Assembly: GCF_002939185.1 (NCBI RefSeq)
Contig: NZ_POVL01000016.1
Location: 18,624 to 82,623, forward strand
DNA from: Enterobacter sichuanensis
Lineage (GTDB): Bacteria; Pseudomonadota; Gammaproteobacteria; Enterobacterales; Enterobacteriaceae
DNA: 64,000 nt
Direction of reading: 5' to 3'
In this document: one piece after another, positions 54,223 through 62,981 of the stretch
Layout: every line of letters starts with the position of its first letter
Position numbering within the stretch: the first letter of the stretch is position 1
Made by a program: the position numbers and the translations under genes
Notes under the pieces: model-generated
What the model was told of the DNA's origin: nothing
Databases searched by the model: none
The model's input: the letters and a program-made list of their open reading frames with translations, nothing else

Positions 54223-54693
54223 ATGACGTTACGAAAAGCGCATCCGCAGGAAGCCGAAACACTCTGGAATATTCGCAATCAGGCGATTCGTCACGGCTGT
54301 AAAGCCAGCTACGACGCGGATGTCATTGCGCGCTGGACGCCCGATCTGATGCCCGAAAGCTACCGGCAAATGGTCATTGAATACCCATTTTACGTGGTGG
54401 AAGATGAAAAGGGCCACGTCGCGGCGACCGGTTATCTGGATCTGGATACCCACTGTCTGGAGGCGATATTCACCTTGCCCGCGGCAACCGGTAAAGGCAT
54501 GGCGACCCGAATTATCGAGGCGCTCAAACAAGAAGCCCGCAGCCGGGGGATAACCCGCCTGACGCTCGATGCAACGCCTAACGCGTGGACGTTTTACCAG
54601 AAACTGGGGTTTGTCACGCTGAACGAAAAATATCATCACTCGCGCATGGCGGGCGCTGATTTACGCTGTTTTGAAATGGCAATCAATGTGTAA
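54223..54693 (+). CDS. GNAT-family N-acetyltransferase
   Basis: A 156-residue acetyltransferase. LRKAHPQEAETLWNIRNQAIRHGCKASYDADVIARWTPD is typical of a group annotated as YafP/ElaA-like. The acetyl-CoA loop is in IFTLPAATGKGMATRIIEALKQEA, and TLDATPNAWTFYQKLGFV is the C-terminal half. The substrate is unknown. AAAGAGG precedes the ATG, and another GNAT gene follows after 12 bases. Confidence 0.82.
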   Translation: MTLRKAHPQEAETLWNIRNQAIRHGCKASYDADVIARWTPDLMPESYRQMVIEYPFYVVEDEKGHVAATGYLDLDTHCLEAIFTLPAATGKGMATRIIEALKQEARSRGITRLTLDATPNAWTFYQKLGFVTLNEKYHHSRMAGADLRCFEMAINV

Positions 54694-54705
54694 TGTGAGG
54701 AACGC

Positions 54706-55146
54706 ATGGCTGTTACGGTAAGACCTTTACGCGCAGACGATTACTCCCACTGGCGACCGCTGTGGGACGGCTATACCCATTTTTATGACTGCTACCTTGA
54801 TGAGTCGGTCACGGCATCGACATGGGAAAGGGCGCTATCAGAAAGCTCACCCATGTTCTGCCGCGTGGTAGAGAAGGACAAAAAGGTCATCGGTTTTGCG
54901 ATGTGCATCCTGCATGAAGGCACCTGGTCAACGGCCCCAGTCTGTTACCTTGAAGATCTGTTTGTGGATGCCTCCGAACGTGGGGCAGGAGCGGGTAAAG
55001 CACTCATTGATGCCCTGATTGGCGAAGGCAAGCGTGAAGGGTGGTCAAAACTGTATTGGGTTACCCGGGAGAACAACCCGGCGCGTAAACTCTATGACAA
55101 ATACGCTGAGGCTGACGACTACGTTCGCTACCGCCTCTCGCTATAA
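54706..55146 (+). CDS. GNAT-family N-acetyltransferase
   Basis: A 146-residue acetyltransferase. VTVRPLRADDYSHWRPLWDGYTHFYD opens the fold, YLEDLFVDASERGAGAGKALIDALIGEGK contains the acetyl-CoA loop, and YWVTRENNPARKLYDKYAEADDYVRYRL ends it, as in diamine/aminoglycoside-type acetyltransferases. The substrate is unknown. GTGAGGA precedes the ATG. It is in tandem with another GNAT gene of only general similarity. Confidence 0.84.
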   Translation: MAVTVRPLRADDYSHWRPLWDGYTHFYDCYLDESVTASTWERALSESSPMFCRVVEKDKKVIGFAMCILHEGTWSTAPVCYLEDLFVDASERGAGAGKALIDALIGEGKREGWSKLYWVTRENNPARKLYDKYAEADDYVRYRLSL

Positions 55147-55164
55147 CGCTAAAACGCCTGGGTT

Positions 55165-55234
55165 TGTATCACACTGTATCCGCGTTGCTGATACTTACAC
55201 AGGCTTGCAATAAACCCGCATTCGCACATATCCG
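55165..55234 (+). promoter_or_regulatory. Candidate response-regulator site upstream of the hydrolase operon
   Basis: TGTATC occurs at 55165-55170 and 55175-55180, a 10-base direct repeat as bound by OmpR-type dimers. Further on, AAACCCG (55212-55218) is followed after five bases by GCACATATCCG (55224-55234). The same two blocks recur upstream of the dipZ-like gene. Binding by the regulator encoded at 56332 is inference. Confidence 0.45.
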
Positions 55235-55291
55235 CTATACATTGAGATGTTGTGATATCCCCGTGAATTATACTCAACCGGAGATACCAAC

Positions 55292-56287
55292 ATGTTCAGC
55301 AAACTTGCTTACTCAACCCTCGCATTGACCGTTTCTCTTGGCACCGTGATGTCCTGTCAGGCCGAAGTCACCGGCACAAATTTTGCGGCCGCCTTTGATC
55401 ATCCGCAGCAAATTAACGCCGGCGATCTAAACGTCGGTTATGTCGATATCGGCCCGAAAGAGGGTCAACCGGTCATTTTGTTACACGGTTGGCCTTACGA
55501 TATTCACAGCTACGCTGAAGTCGCACCCGCGCTGGCGGCAAAAGGCTACCGCGTCATTGTGCCTTCGCTGCGCGGCTACGGCACCACGCGCTTCCTGTCA
55601 CCAAAAACGCCGCGCAACGGTCAGCCTTCGGCCATGGCGAAAGACATCGTCAACCTGATGGACGCCCTGAATATCAGACAAGCGGTATTTGCCGGATACG
55701 ACTGGGGTGCCCGTACGGCAGATATCGTCGCGGCTTTGTGGCCAGAGCGCGTGAAATCTCTGGTCTCGGTGAGCGGATATCTCATCAGCAGCCAGCAGAT
55801 TGGTAAACAGCCGCTGCCGCCAAAAGCAGAGCAGCAGTGGTGGTATCAGTTCTATTTCGCCACCGCGCGCGGCGCACAAGGCTATGCCAAAAACACGCAT
55901 GACTTCGCGCGCTTAATCTGGTCGCAGGCATCGCCTGACTGGAAATTTAGCGATGCGGTCTTTAACGCCAGCGCCAAATCCCTTGATAACCCGGATCACG
56001 TCGCGGTGACGCTCAGCAACTATCGCTGGCGGTTAGGGCTGGAAAAAGGGGAAAGGAAATACGACAGCTACGAGCGAAAACTGGCCGCCTTGCCGAACAT
56101 TACCGTCCCGACCATCACCATTGAGGGCGGAAACAACGGCGCGCCGCACCCGGCACCACAGGCCTATGCAGCTAAATTTACCGGTAAATATGAGCACCGC
56201 ACCTTCGGGGCAACCGTGGGGCACAACCCGCCTCAGGAAGATCCGCAGGATTTCGTCAAGGCGGTTATCGACGCGGATAAGCTGTGA
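55292..56287 (+). CDS. Exported alpha/beta hydrolase, epoxide-hydrolase/dehalogenase type
   Basis: A 331-residue protein with a signal peptide ending at SCQAE. The oxyanion segment is LLHGWPYDIHSY. The nucleophile elbow reads GYDWGAR with Asp in place of Ser, the mark of epoxide hydrolases and haloalkane dehalogenases, and the catalytic His is in VGHNPPQED. It should act in the periplasm; the substrate is unknown. CCGGAGA precedes the ATG. It lies 44 bases upstream of a two-component system and probably forms one operon with it. Confidence 0.85.
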   Translation: MFSKLAYSTLALTVSLGTVMSCQAEVTGTNFAAAFDHPQQINAGDLNVGYVDIGPKEGQPVILLHGWPYDIHSYAEVAPALAAKGYRVIVPSLRGYGTTRFLSPKTPRNGQPSAMAKDIVNLMDALNIRQAVFAGYDWGARTADIVAALWPERVKSLVSVSGYLISSQQIGKQPLPPKAEQQWWYQFYFATARGAQGYAKNTHDFARLIWSQASPDWKFSDAVFNASAKSLDNPDHVAVTLSNYRWRLGLEKGERKYDSYERKLAALPNITVPTITIEGGNNGAPHPAPQAYAAKFTGKYEHRTFGATVGHNPPQEDPQDFVKAVIDADKL

Positions 56288-56331
56288 TATGTGCTATTTT
56301 CAATACGTTACCCCTCAGTCTGGAGAGTTCG

Positions 56332-57072
56332 GTGGAGCATATTGATCATATCCTTGTCGTCGATGACGACAGGGATATTCGTGAACTGATTGTCGATTAT
56401 CTCGGGAAATCTGGCTACCGCGCGACGGGCGCGGCCAACGGCAAAGAGATGCGTGCCGTGCTGGATAAACAGCATATCGACCTGGTGGTGCTGGATGTCA
56501 TGATGCCCGGCGATGACGGACTTACGCTATGCCGACAGTTGCGCAGCGGCAAACATAAAGATCTGCCCATTCTGATGCTGACGGCGCGCAACGAAGAGAC
56601 GGACAGGATCCTGGGACTGGAAATGGGCGCGGATGACTACGTGGTGAAGCCGTTTGTCGCCCGGGAACTCCTGGCGCGCATCAAAGCCATTTTACGTCGT
56701 TTTCGCACAATGCCGCCCAATTTACAGGTAACGGAAGCAGGGCGGCTGGTAATGTTCGGTGAATGGCAGCTTGATACCGTCGCCCGCCACTTAATCGATC
56801 CTGAAGGGGTGATTGTGGCGCTCAGCGGGGCGGAGTATCGCCTGCTGCGGGTGTTCCTGGACCATCCTCAGCGCGTGCTGACCCGGGATCAGTTGCTTAA
56901 CCTGACGCAGGGGCGCGACGCCGAGCTGTTTGAACGCTCAATCGACCTGCTGGTGAGTCGTGTTCGTCAGCGTCTGAATGAAGATGCCCGCACACCCGCT
57001 TATATCAAAACCGTGCGCAGCGAAGGTTATGTCTTTACCATGCCGGTGATTATTAAAGAGGCTAATGAATGA
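56332..57072 (+). CDS. OmpR-family response regulator (GTG start)
   Basis: A 246-residue regulator. The receiver domain (5-118) has the acidic pocket VVDDDRD, phospho-acceptor Asp55 in VVLDVMMPG, and the conserved Lys in DDYVVKPF. The winged-helix domain (140-235) contains LSGAEYRLLRVFLDHPQRVLTRDQLL and ends IKTVRSEGYVF. The start is GTG at 56332 after TGGAGAG; a longer open frame upstream has no homology. It overlaps the kinase gene by four bases (ATGA). Confidence 0.92.
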   Translation: MEHIDHILVVDDDRDIRELIVDYLGKSGYRATGAANGKEMRAVLDKQHIDLVVLDVMMPGDDGLTLCRQLRSGKHKDLPILMLTARNEETDRILGLEMGADDYVVKPFVARELLARIKAILRRFRTMPPNLQVTEAGRLVMFGEWQLDTVARHLIDPEGVIVALSGAEYRLLRVFLDHPQRVLTRDQLLNLTQGRDAELFERSIDLLVSRVRQRLNEDARTPAYIKTVRSEGYVFTMPVIIKEANE

Positions 57073-58367
57073 GGCTCTGGCCACGCTCGCTACTGGCCCG
57101 TTTACTGATCGTTGTGCTGACCGGTCTGCTGCTGGCGAACGCCCTGAGCCTGACGCTGGTCATGATTGAACGCATGCACAGCGCCCGCACGGTGATGCTC
57201 GGCAATCTGGAAAACGATGTCGCAACGAGCGTCGCCATTTTAGACCGGTTACCGGCCAGTGAACGCGCCGCCTGGCTTGGGCGGCTCGAACGGGGTAACT
57301 ATCGGTATATCCTGGGCCGCGGAGAGCCCGGCGCCGCGCCGACGGATAAGCGTTCAAAGGATGCCATCCGCACCCTGACCGCGACGCTCACGGCACAGTA
57401 CCCGCTCAGCTTTACCGCGGTTCCTGGCGCCGTATCCCATATTCAGGCTCATCTTACGTTACATGATGGTGCACCGCTTACCATCGACCTGATCCCACGC
57501 ATGCCGCCCGTCGCCAGCTGGCTACCGGTGGTGCTCATCCTGCAATTGCTGCTTCTGGCGGCCTGCTCCTGGATAGCCGTGCGGCAGGTGGTGCGGCCTT
57601 TTTCGCACTTTACCCGTGCGGTGGATTCTCTGGATCCCGCGTCCAGCACGCCAATGACCGAGAAAGGGCCATTGGAGGTACAGCGGGCAGCGCACGCCTT
57701 CAATGCGATGCAGACGCGTATTCAGTCCTACCTGCGTGAGCGCGCACAGATTCTGGCGTCCATTTCGCACGATCTCCAGACCCCCATAACCCGCATGAAA
57801 TTGCGCGTCGAAATGGCCGGGGAACCTGAACTTCGCGACAAGCTCCTGAACGATCTTGATAGCATGACGCGACTGGTGCGGGAGGGCATTGCCTATGCCC
57901 GGTCATCAGAATCCCTGGAAGAGCCCTCGCTGAAGCTGGAACTGAATGCCTGGGTCAACAGCATCGCCTGCGATTATCAGGATATCGGTAAAAACGTGCA
58001 GTTTCAGGCAAACGAGACCCGCCTGCCGATTGTTACGCGCCCGCAAGCGCTACGACGGGTAATGACCAACCTGTTGGATAACGCTCTCAAATTCGGCGAG
58101 CGAGCCACGATTGCGATAGATGATTCGTCTGAGAGCGAGGTAGTTATTCACATTGCGGACGACGGACCGGGGATCCCCGACGCCGAGCTTGAGGCGGTTT
58201 TACAGCCATTTTATCGGGTTGAAACATCACGCAACCGCGATACCGGCGGAACGGGGCTTGGCCTGGCGATCGCCGCGCAGCTCACCGCTCAGCTTGCCGG
58301 AAAGCTGAACCTGGCGAACCGTGCCGGGGGCGGGCTGCAGGTCTCCATTACGCTTCCGCGCCGTTAA
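57069..58367 (+). CDS. Sensor histidine kinase
   Basis: A 432-residue inner-membrane kinase. TM1 is at 9-32, a periplasmic sensing loop runs 35-150, and TM2 is at 153-172. Then come HAMP and the phospho-acceptor His234 in SISHDLQTPITRMKLR. The ATPase has N-box LLDNALKFGE, G1 DDGPGIP and G2 GGTGLGLAI. The stimulus is unknown; neighbouring genes (exported hydrolase, thiol-redox protein) point to an envelope or oxidative signal, which is inference. Confidence 0.92.
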   Translation: MRLWPRSLLARLLIVVLTGLLLANALSLTLVMIERMHSARTVMLGNLENDVATSVAILDRLPASERAAWLGRLERGNYRYILGRGEPGAAPTDKRSKDAIRTLTATLTAQYPLSFTAVPGAVSHIQAHLTLHDGAPLTIDLIPRMPPVASWLPVVLILQLLLLAACSWIAVRQVVRPFSHFTRAVDSLDPASSTPMTEKGPLEVQRAAHAFNAMQTRIQSYLRERAQILASISHDLQTPITRMKLRVEMAGEPELRDKLLNDLDSMTRLVREGIAYARSSESLEEPSLKLELNAWVNSIACDYQDIGKNVQFQANETRLPIVTRPQALRRVMTNLLDNALKFGERATIAIDDSSESEVVIHIADDGPGIPDAELEAVLQPFYRVETSRNRDTGGTGLGLAIAAQLTAQLAGKLNLANRAGGGLQVSITLPRR

Positions 58368-58373
58368 TTGTAC

Positions 58374-58407
58374 GGCTTTGTATCTCCCGCTCCCAGGATA
58401 CAAAGCC
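58374..58407 (+). other. Long hairpin between the kinase and dipZ-like genes
   Basis: A perfect 11-bp inverted repeat GGCTTTGTATC/GATACAAAGCC with a 12-base loop. No T-run follows, so it is not a classical terminator. The arms contain the same TGTATC unit seen as a direct repeat before the hydrolase gene, so it may be a regulator binding site. Confidence 0.55.
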
Positions 58408-58412
58408 AGACA

Positions 58413-58448
58413 AAACCCGTGCGTTTGCACACATCCGGAACACATCCG
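58413..58448 (+). promoter_or_regulatory. Candidate response-regulator site upstream of the dipZ-like gene
   Basis: AAACCCG (58413-58419) is followed by GCACACATCCG (58427-58437), mirroring the block before the hydrolase gene. CACATCCG is repeated at 58430-58437 and 58441-58448, an 11-base period typical of OmpR-family tandem sites. It ends 54 bases before the start codon. Confidence 0.45.
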
Positions 58449-58501
58449 TACGATGAAATAGCCTCACTGCAGCGTCGCAGGACTTGTTTTGTGAGGTCAC
58501 T

Positions 58502-59692
58502 ATGTTTCTGGTAATCGCTTTTCTGGGCGGGATGATCAGCCTGCTCAGTCCATGTACGCTCCCGGTTATTCCACTCCTGTTTGCCGGTTTTCAGGGGCAG
58601 CGGCGCCATATTCTGGCGCTGCTCGCGGGGATGATCGTGATGTTCACTCTGGTCGCGATGGTCGTCACTGTCGCCAGCGAGTGGATAACGCAAGCCACCC
58701 TTATCGGGCGCTGGATCGCGCTCGTCATTCTGGCCGCCGCCGCGCTGGCCTTAATTTTCCCGTCCTTCGCCCAGCGCATGGCGGGCCCTGCCGTGAGCGC
58801 CGGAAACGTCCTCAACACCCGAAGCGGACAAACGCGCGGTATGGCATCAGCGTTTCTGGCCGGGCTGGCGGTCGGGCTGCTCTGGTCTCCCTGCGCGGGG
58901 CCCATTCTGGGCGCTATTTTCAGCATTAATATCGCGGGGCATTCGGCCATCGCCACCGGCGCACTGTTGGCCGCCTATGGCAGTGGATGCGCGCTGATGC
59001 TGGGTTTGCTCGTGTTCGGCGGCCGCACGCTGATGGCACCGTTAAGAGCAAAGTCGGCACTGATGGCGAAGCTGCGCCAGGGAGCGGGTGTGGTGATGTT
59101 AGCGGCAGTCGTCCTGAACGCGACAGGGATGACTTCGCTGCTGAAAGGAGCAAACGGCGTCGCAGACCGTCTTGAGACCGCGCTCTTAAATCTGGCGAAG
59201 CCTGCGACCACGCCGGTGAAGCTCCAGCCGGTAGTCATGACCGAACCCAGCAGCCAGTTGCCTTCGCTAAGCGGTGGAACAGGGTGGATAAATGGTGACC
59301 CTGTCACGTCTGAATCATTGCGGGGGAAGGTTGTTCTGATCGATTTCTGGACGTGGGACTGTATCAACTGCCAGCATACGCTCCCCCATGTGAGGGACTG
59401 GGCCATCAAATATCAGTCTCAGGGGTTGGTCGTGATTGGGGTCCATACTCCGGAATATCCGTGGGAAAAACCGCTTTCGTCGGTAAAAAATGCGGTTAAT
59501 AAATGGCAACTGCCGTATCGGGTGGTGACGGACAACAACTATCAAATCTGGAATGCTTTCGGCAATCAGTACTGGCCCGCACATTACTATTTTGATGCCA
59601 AAGGGCAGCTGCGCTATACCGCCTTTGGCGAAGGTGATTATGAGCAACAGGAAAAGGTTATTCAGCAGTTGCTCAAAGAAGCCCGTTCATAA
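58502..59692 (+). CDS. DipZ-like thiol-disulfide transporter (CcdA membrane domain plus TlpA-like redoxin)
   Basis: A 396-residue protein. Residues 1-235 form about six membrane helices of the CcdA/DsbD type, with the two reactive cysteines in LLSPCTLPV (Cys18) and LWSPCAGPI. Residues 260-396 form a periplasmic thioredoxin-like domain with active site WTWDCINC and cis-Pro loop YWPAHYYF. Electrons would pass from cytoplasmic thioredoxin through the membrane domain to the periplasmic redoxin. It lacks the extra C-terminal domain of mycobacterial DipZ. The ATG follows GTGAGG. Confidence 0.87.
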   Translation: MFLVIAFLGGMISLLSPCTLPVIPLLFAGFQGQRRHILALLAGMIVMFTLVAMVVTVASEWITQATLIGRWIALVILAAAALALIFPSFAQRMAGPAVSAGNVLNTRSGQTRGMASAFLAGLAVGLLWSPCAGPILGAIFSINIAGHSAIATGALLAAYGSGCALMLGLLVFGGRTLMAPLRAKSALMAKLRQGAGVVMLAAVVLNATGMTSLLKGANGVADRLETALLNLAKPATTPVKLQPVVMTEPSSQLPSLSGGTGWINGDPVTSESLRGKVVLIDFWTWDCINCQHTLPHVRDWAIKYQSQGLVVIGVHTPEYPWEKPLSSVKNAVNKWQLPYRVVTDNNYQIWNAFGNQYWPAHYYFDAKGQLRYTAFGEGDYEQQEKVIQQLLKEARS

Positions 59693-59697
59693 TCGGC

Positions 59698-60456
59698 TCA
59701 GGGCTGACGTTGAGCGACGATAAACAACCGCGGAAAAGCCAGCAGTATCTGCCCGTTTTCCTGGAGCGGATACTGCTCTTCCAGCAGTTCATGGTAGCGT
59801 TTCAGAAAACGTTTCTGCTCGCTCTCATTCAACTCCTGAAGCCATGGGCGTAAACCGGTGGCGCTGACCCAGTCGATAATCGCCTGGTGCGAATTCATTT
59901 TATGGAAATAGGTGGTCCGCCAGATATCTACGTCGCAACCGGCCTCCGACAGGATGTCGTAATAGGCATGTACGCCCGGCAGAGCTTCGCGGCCGCGGTC
60001 AGGGTAGTCTTGCTCGAGCGCCACTTCACGCATTGCCACATGCGTGGGTTCCAGCCAGTTGTCAGGCATCTGGATCGCCAGCACGCCGTTTAACCTGAGC
60101 TGGGAGACAAGGTGAGGCAGCAGCGTGTAATGGTCAGGAACCCATTGCAGCGACGCGTTGGCATAGATCAGGCTCAGGGGCTGAGCCGGTTTGTACTGGC
60201 GAATATCGGCCTCAACGAAGTGGCAGTCAGGTAGCGCGGCGCGTGCTTCCTCGAGCATGGCAGGGGAGTTGTCAACGCCGGTGATGTGTGCGGAAGGCCA
60301 GCGATGCCTCAGCAACGCTGTGCTGTTTCCGGGCCCGCAGCCCAGATCGGCAATGGTGGCGGCCTCATCAAGAGGAATTCTGGCGAGCAGTTCCGCGGCA
60401 GGACGCGTTCTTTCTGCGCCGTACTGCAGGTAAAGAGCAGGGTTCCAGTCGGCCAT
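59698..60456 (-). CDS. tam: Trans-aconitate 2-methyltransferase Tam
   Basis: A 252-residue methyltransferase, the same length as E. coli Tam and matching it throughout ([58 protein letters not shown]). The SAM motif is [12 protein letters not shown]. It methylates trans-aconitate, an inhibitor formed from cis-aconitate. The ATG at 60456 after GGAGAAC matches E. coli; the frame continues seven codons further upstream without homology. Confidence 0.95.
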   Translation of the reverse strand: MADWNPALYLQYGAERTRPAAELLARIPLDEAATIADLGCGPGNSTALLRHRWPSAHITGVDNSPAMLEEARAALPDCHFVEADIRQYKPAQPLSLIYANASLQWVPDHYTLLPHLVSQLRLNGVLAIQMPDNWLEPTHVAMREVALEQDYPDRGREALPGVHAYYDILSEAGCDVDIWRTTYFHKMNSHQAIIDWVSATGLRPWLQELNESEQKRFLKRYHELLEEQYPLQENGQILLAFPRLFIVAQRQP

Positions 60457-60539
60457 CTTCGGTTCTCCGTTTTGCATGCTTCTGCAAGAATAGCACAGGC
60501 AAACGCCTGCACCGTGGCAGGCGTCAGGAGAGCAGGCGG

Positions 60540-61124
60540 TTACAGAATGCCTTTCAGCGCAACATGATAAAGCAGCATGATGGTTTTCCCGTCGACTATC
60601 TTGCCGGTTTCAATGCCGCGTAGTGCCTCTTCCAGGGGCATTTCCAGCACGTCGATATCTTCTCCCTCTGCCTTGATCCCGCCGCCTGTGCCGGTTCGGT
60701 CTTTCGGCTGGTACTCGGCAACATAAAAATAGAGTTTTTCCGTGACGGAGCCCGGGCTCATATAGGCTTCAAAGATTTTCTGCACGCGAGACACGCGAAA
60801 GCCGGTCTCTTCTTCCGCTTCGGCTTTTATGCGGCTTTCGGGATCCATGTTGTCCAGTAACCCCGCCGCAGCTTCAATCAAATTATCCTCATGGCCATTA
60901 ATAAACACAGGAAAGCGGAACTGGCGGGTCAGGATCACCGTCTTTTTATCGCGGTTATAGAGCAGAATCGTCGCACCGTTGCCACGGTCGTAGACTTCAC
61001 GGTGCTGCCGCTGCCATTCGCCATCACGTCGCTGCAGGTCGAAGGTGTATTTTTTAAGGACGTACCAGTTATCTGACAGCGTTTCACTGCCGATGATGCG
61101 CACATCTGCACGTTTTGATTGCAC
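60540..61124 (-). CDS. NudK-like Nudix hydrolase (GTG start)
   Basis: A 194-residue Nudix protein resembling E. coli NudK ([63 protein letters not shown]). NudK hydrolyses GDP-mannose. In the Nudix box the first Glu position is Asp, and the residue before the EExxEE helix is Ala instead of Arg or Lys, so specificity may differ. The start is GTG at 61124 behind a strong AAGGAGG. It is probably a paralogue rather than NudK itself. Confidence 0.82.
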   Translation of the reverse strand: MQSKRADVRIIGSETLSDNWYVLKKYTFDLQRRDGEWQRQHREVYDRGNGATILLYNRDKKTVILTRQFRFPVFINGHEDNLIEAAAGLLDNMDPESRIKAEAEEETGFRVSRVQKIFEAYMSPGSVTEKLYFYVAEYQPKDRTGTGGGIKAEGEDIDVLEMPLEEALRGIETGKIVDGKTIMLLYHVALKGIL

Positions 61125-61210
61125 GTTTGTTCCTCCTTAGGTAGAGTAATCATCATAAACAGCATTATCGTGCAGTTTCAAGATAAAACATGCAACCTCG
61201 GGAAGTCATG

Positions 61211-61978
61211 ATGCTCACCAGTCAGCGAAAACAATTGATCCTTGAAAAACTCACCGCCGAGGGACAGGTCCAGTCTAAAGCGCTCAGTGCGCTCTTCGAT
61301 GTTTCAGAAGACACCATCCGACGCGATTTACGCGAGCTGGCGGCAGAAGGGCGTTTACAGCGCGTGCACGGCGGCGCTCTGCCGTCATCCTCCGCCGTTG
61401 CTCCGTTTGCTGAACGCCAGTCTGTGAAAATGGATGCAAAACAACGTGTGGCCCGCAAAGGCGCGCTGCTGATTTCATCAGGCCAGGTAGTGATCGTCGA
61501 CGGTGGCACCACAACGTCGGCGCTGATTACCTTTTTACCGCCTGACCTGCGTATCACAGTGGTCACGCACAGCCCGAGTATTGCCCTGGGGCTCGTCGAT
61601 CATCCGTCCATCGAGGTCATTCTGATCGGCGGCCGTTTATATAAACACTCTATTGTCGCGGTTGGCGCAGCGGCCATCGAAGGTATCGGAAATATTCACG
61701 CGGATTTGTTTTTCATGGGTGTGACCGGTATCCATCCTGACGCGGGACTGACAACCGGTGATTTTGAAGAGGCATGCATCAAACGAGCATTTTCCGCCAG
61801 AGCCGCCGAGACGGTAGTCCTGGCGTCTCCGGAAAAGATAAACGCTGCTTCATCGTTCGTCATCGGGGACGTGTCTTCGGTAAATACTATCGTCGTTGAA
61901 GACAATACCGATAAGAACTGGATCCGCGCGGTATCGGATAAAGGAGTATCCGTGGTGCTAGCCTCAGGGCATGAGTGA
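61211..61978 (+). CDS. DeoR-family transcriptional regulator
   Basis: A 255-residue regulator. The winged helix is at 1-55 (MLTSQRKQLILEKLTAEGQVQSKALSALFDVSEDTIRRDLRELAAEGRLQRVHGGAL), followed by a DeoR sugar-phosphate-sensing domain with VDGGTTTSAL and the phosphate-binding pattern FMGVTGIHPDAGLTTGDFEEA. The ATG at 61211 is chosen because GGGAAG is correctly spaced only for it; ATGs at 61190 and 61208 are alternatives. It is divergent from the NudK-like gene. No sugar operon is adjacent, so the target is unknown. Confidence 0.85.
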   Translation: MLTSQRKQLILEKLTAEGQVQSKALSALFDVSEDTIRRDLRELAAEGRLQRVHGGALPSSSAVAPFAERQSVKMDAKQRVARKGALLISSGQVVIVDGGTTTSALITFLPPDLRITVVTHSPSIALGLVDHPSIEVILIGGRLYKHSIVAVGAAAIEGIGNIHADLFFMGVTGIHPDAGLTTGDFEEACIKRAFSARAAETVVLASPEKINAASSFVIGDVSSVNTIVVEDNTDKNWIRAVSDKGVSVVLASGHE

Positions 61979-61990
61979 AGAAGCGTTGAG

Positions 61991-62362
61991 CTACACGCTC
62001 TGCGGCGCATGGCACACCGCCTCGATGTTATGACCATCAGGCGCGATGACGAAAGCGGCATAGTAGTGTTCGCTGTACGGGCGTAATCCCGGCCCACCGT
62101 TATCCCGTCCGCCGGCGCGCAGGGCAGCATGATAAAACGCATCGACTTGCTGACGGGTATTAGCAACAAAGGCCAGATGAAGCGGCGCCGGTTTTTCCGG
62201 TGTCTGGTAAAGGCAGAGCGAAACGTCACCTGAACTCATTTCGACACCGTAGTCTGGCGTGCCTTCATCAATGAGCTCCACCCCAAGCGGCTTTAGCGCC
62301 TCCAGGAAGAACGTTTTACTTTTTTCATAATCACTCACGCCGAATTTAACATGATCAAACAT
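61991..62362 (-). CDS. VOC-family protein (glyoxalase/bleomycin-resistance fold)
   Basis: A 123-residue VOC protein. FDHVKFGVSDYEKSKTFFLEALKPLG opens the first beta-alpha-beta-beta-beta unit, and HLAFVANTRQQVDAFYHAALRAGGRDNG...YYAAFVIAPDGHNIEAVCH is the second. His and Glu residues at the metal positions (H4 of FDHV, H66 of LHLAF, and Glu of NIEAV) are kept, so it may be metal dependent. The substrate is unknown. Confidence 0.82.
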   Translation of the reverse strand: MFDHVKFGVSDYEKSKTFFLEALKPLGVELIDEGTPDYGVEMSSGDVSLCLYQTPEKPAPLHLAFVANTRQQVDAFYHAALRAGGRDNGGPGLRPYSEHYYAAFVIAPDGHNIEAVCHAPQSV

Positions 62363-62456
62363 TGTCGACTCCTGAAAAGATGTAGAGAAATTAAGAGTAT
62401 AGAAGGCGAGTGGAGTCGCATGCTTTCAGGAGCGTGTCATTGTGACGGATATCTCG

Positions 62457-62900
62457 CTACACGGCAGAGCGTTTCCGTCCGACCCATATCCAGCGCAGGT
62501 AGTCATAAAGCCAGTTAAACAGCATCGTGTATGGCAGGAAAAACAGGACAAGACCGATTTCAACAAAAAATGCCTCAGTCATTGTTAAATTCAGCATCAC
62601 CATAGCGACAGGGATTAAGGTGACGATCAGTCCAGTTTCAAAACCAACCGCATGGATTGCACGAACGAGGAAGGTTCGTTGAAACTGGCGTTTTTTCTGC
62701 AGGGAGTCAAAGAGTTTATTAAACACAAAATTCCAGGCCGTTGCGGTAAGTGCAGATATCACGGACAGCGAGCCGGACTGGAGAACCGACACGTTCATCA
62801 GCCAGGCAAGCGACAGGGCGATGATAACGTTGGCCGTCACTTCAAAAATGACGGCATGAAAGATTCGCTCTTTAAAACTCTTATCCAGTTCAATTTCCAT
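62457..62900 (-). CDS. PACE-family efflux protein (AceI-like)
   Basis: A 147-residue membrane protein of four helices built as two tandem bacterial transmembrane-pair domains. The opening SFKERIFHAVIFEVTANVIIALSLAWLM and the second-repeat counterpart RTFLVRAIHAVGFETGLIVTLIPVAMVM both carry the conserved Glu that AceI uses for proton coupling. PACE proteins export chlorhexidine, acriflavine and short-chain diamines. The TATAWNFVFNKLFD segment is typical. It is monocistronic. Confidence 0.88.
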   Translation of the reverse strand: MEIELDKSFKERIFHAVIFEVTANVIIALSLAWLMNVSVLQSGSLSVISALTATAWNFVFNKLFDSLQKKRQFQRTFLVRAIHAVGFETGLIVTLIPVAMVMLNLTMTEAFFVEIGLVLFFLPYTMLFNWLYDYLRWIWVGRKRSAV

Positions 62901-62981
62901 TTGTTCAGGGCAGTATTTATCAAAAGCTTAAGTATATCAGACATCTTTCAATCCTCTCTAAACGAGGAAGTTGAAGTTATG

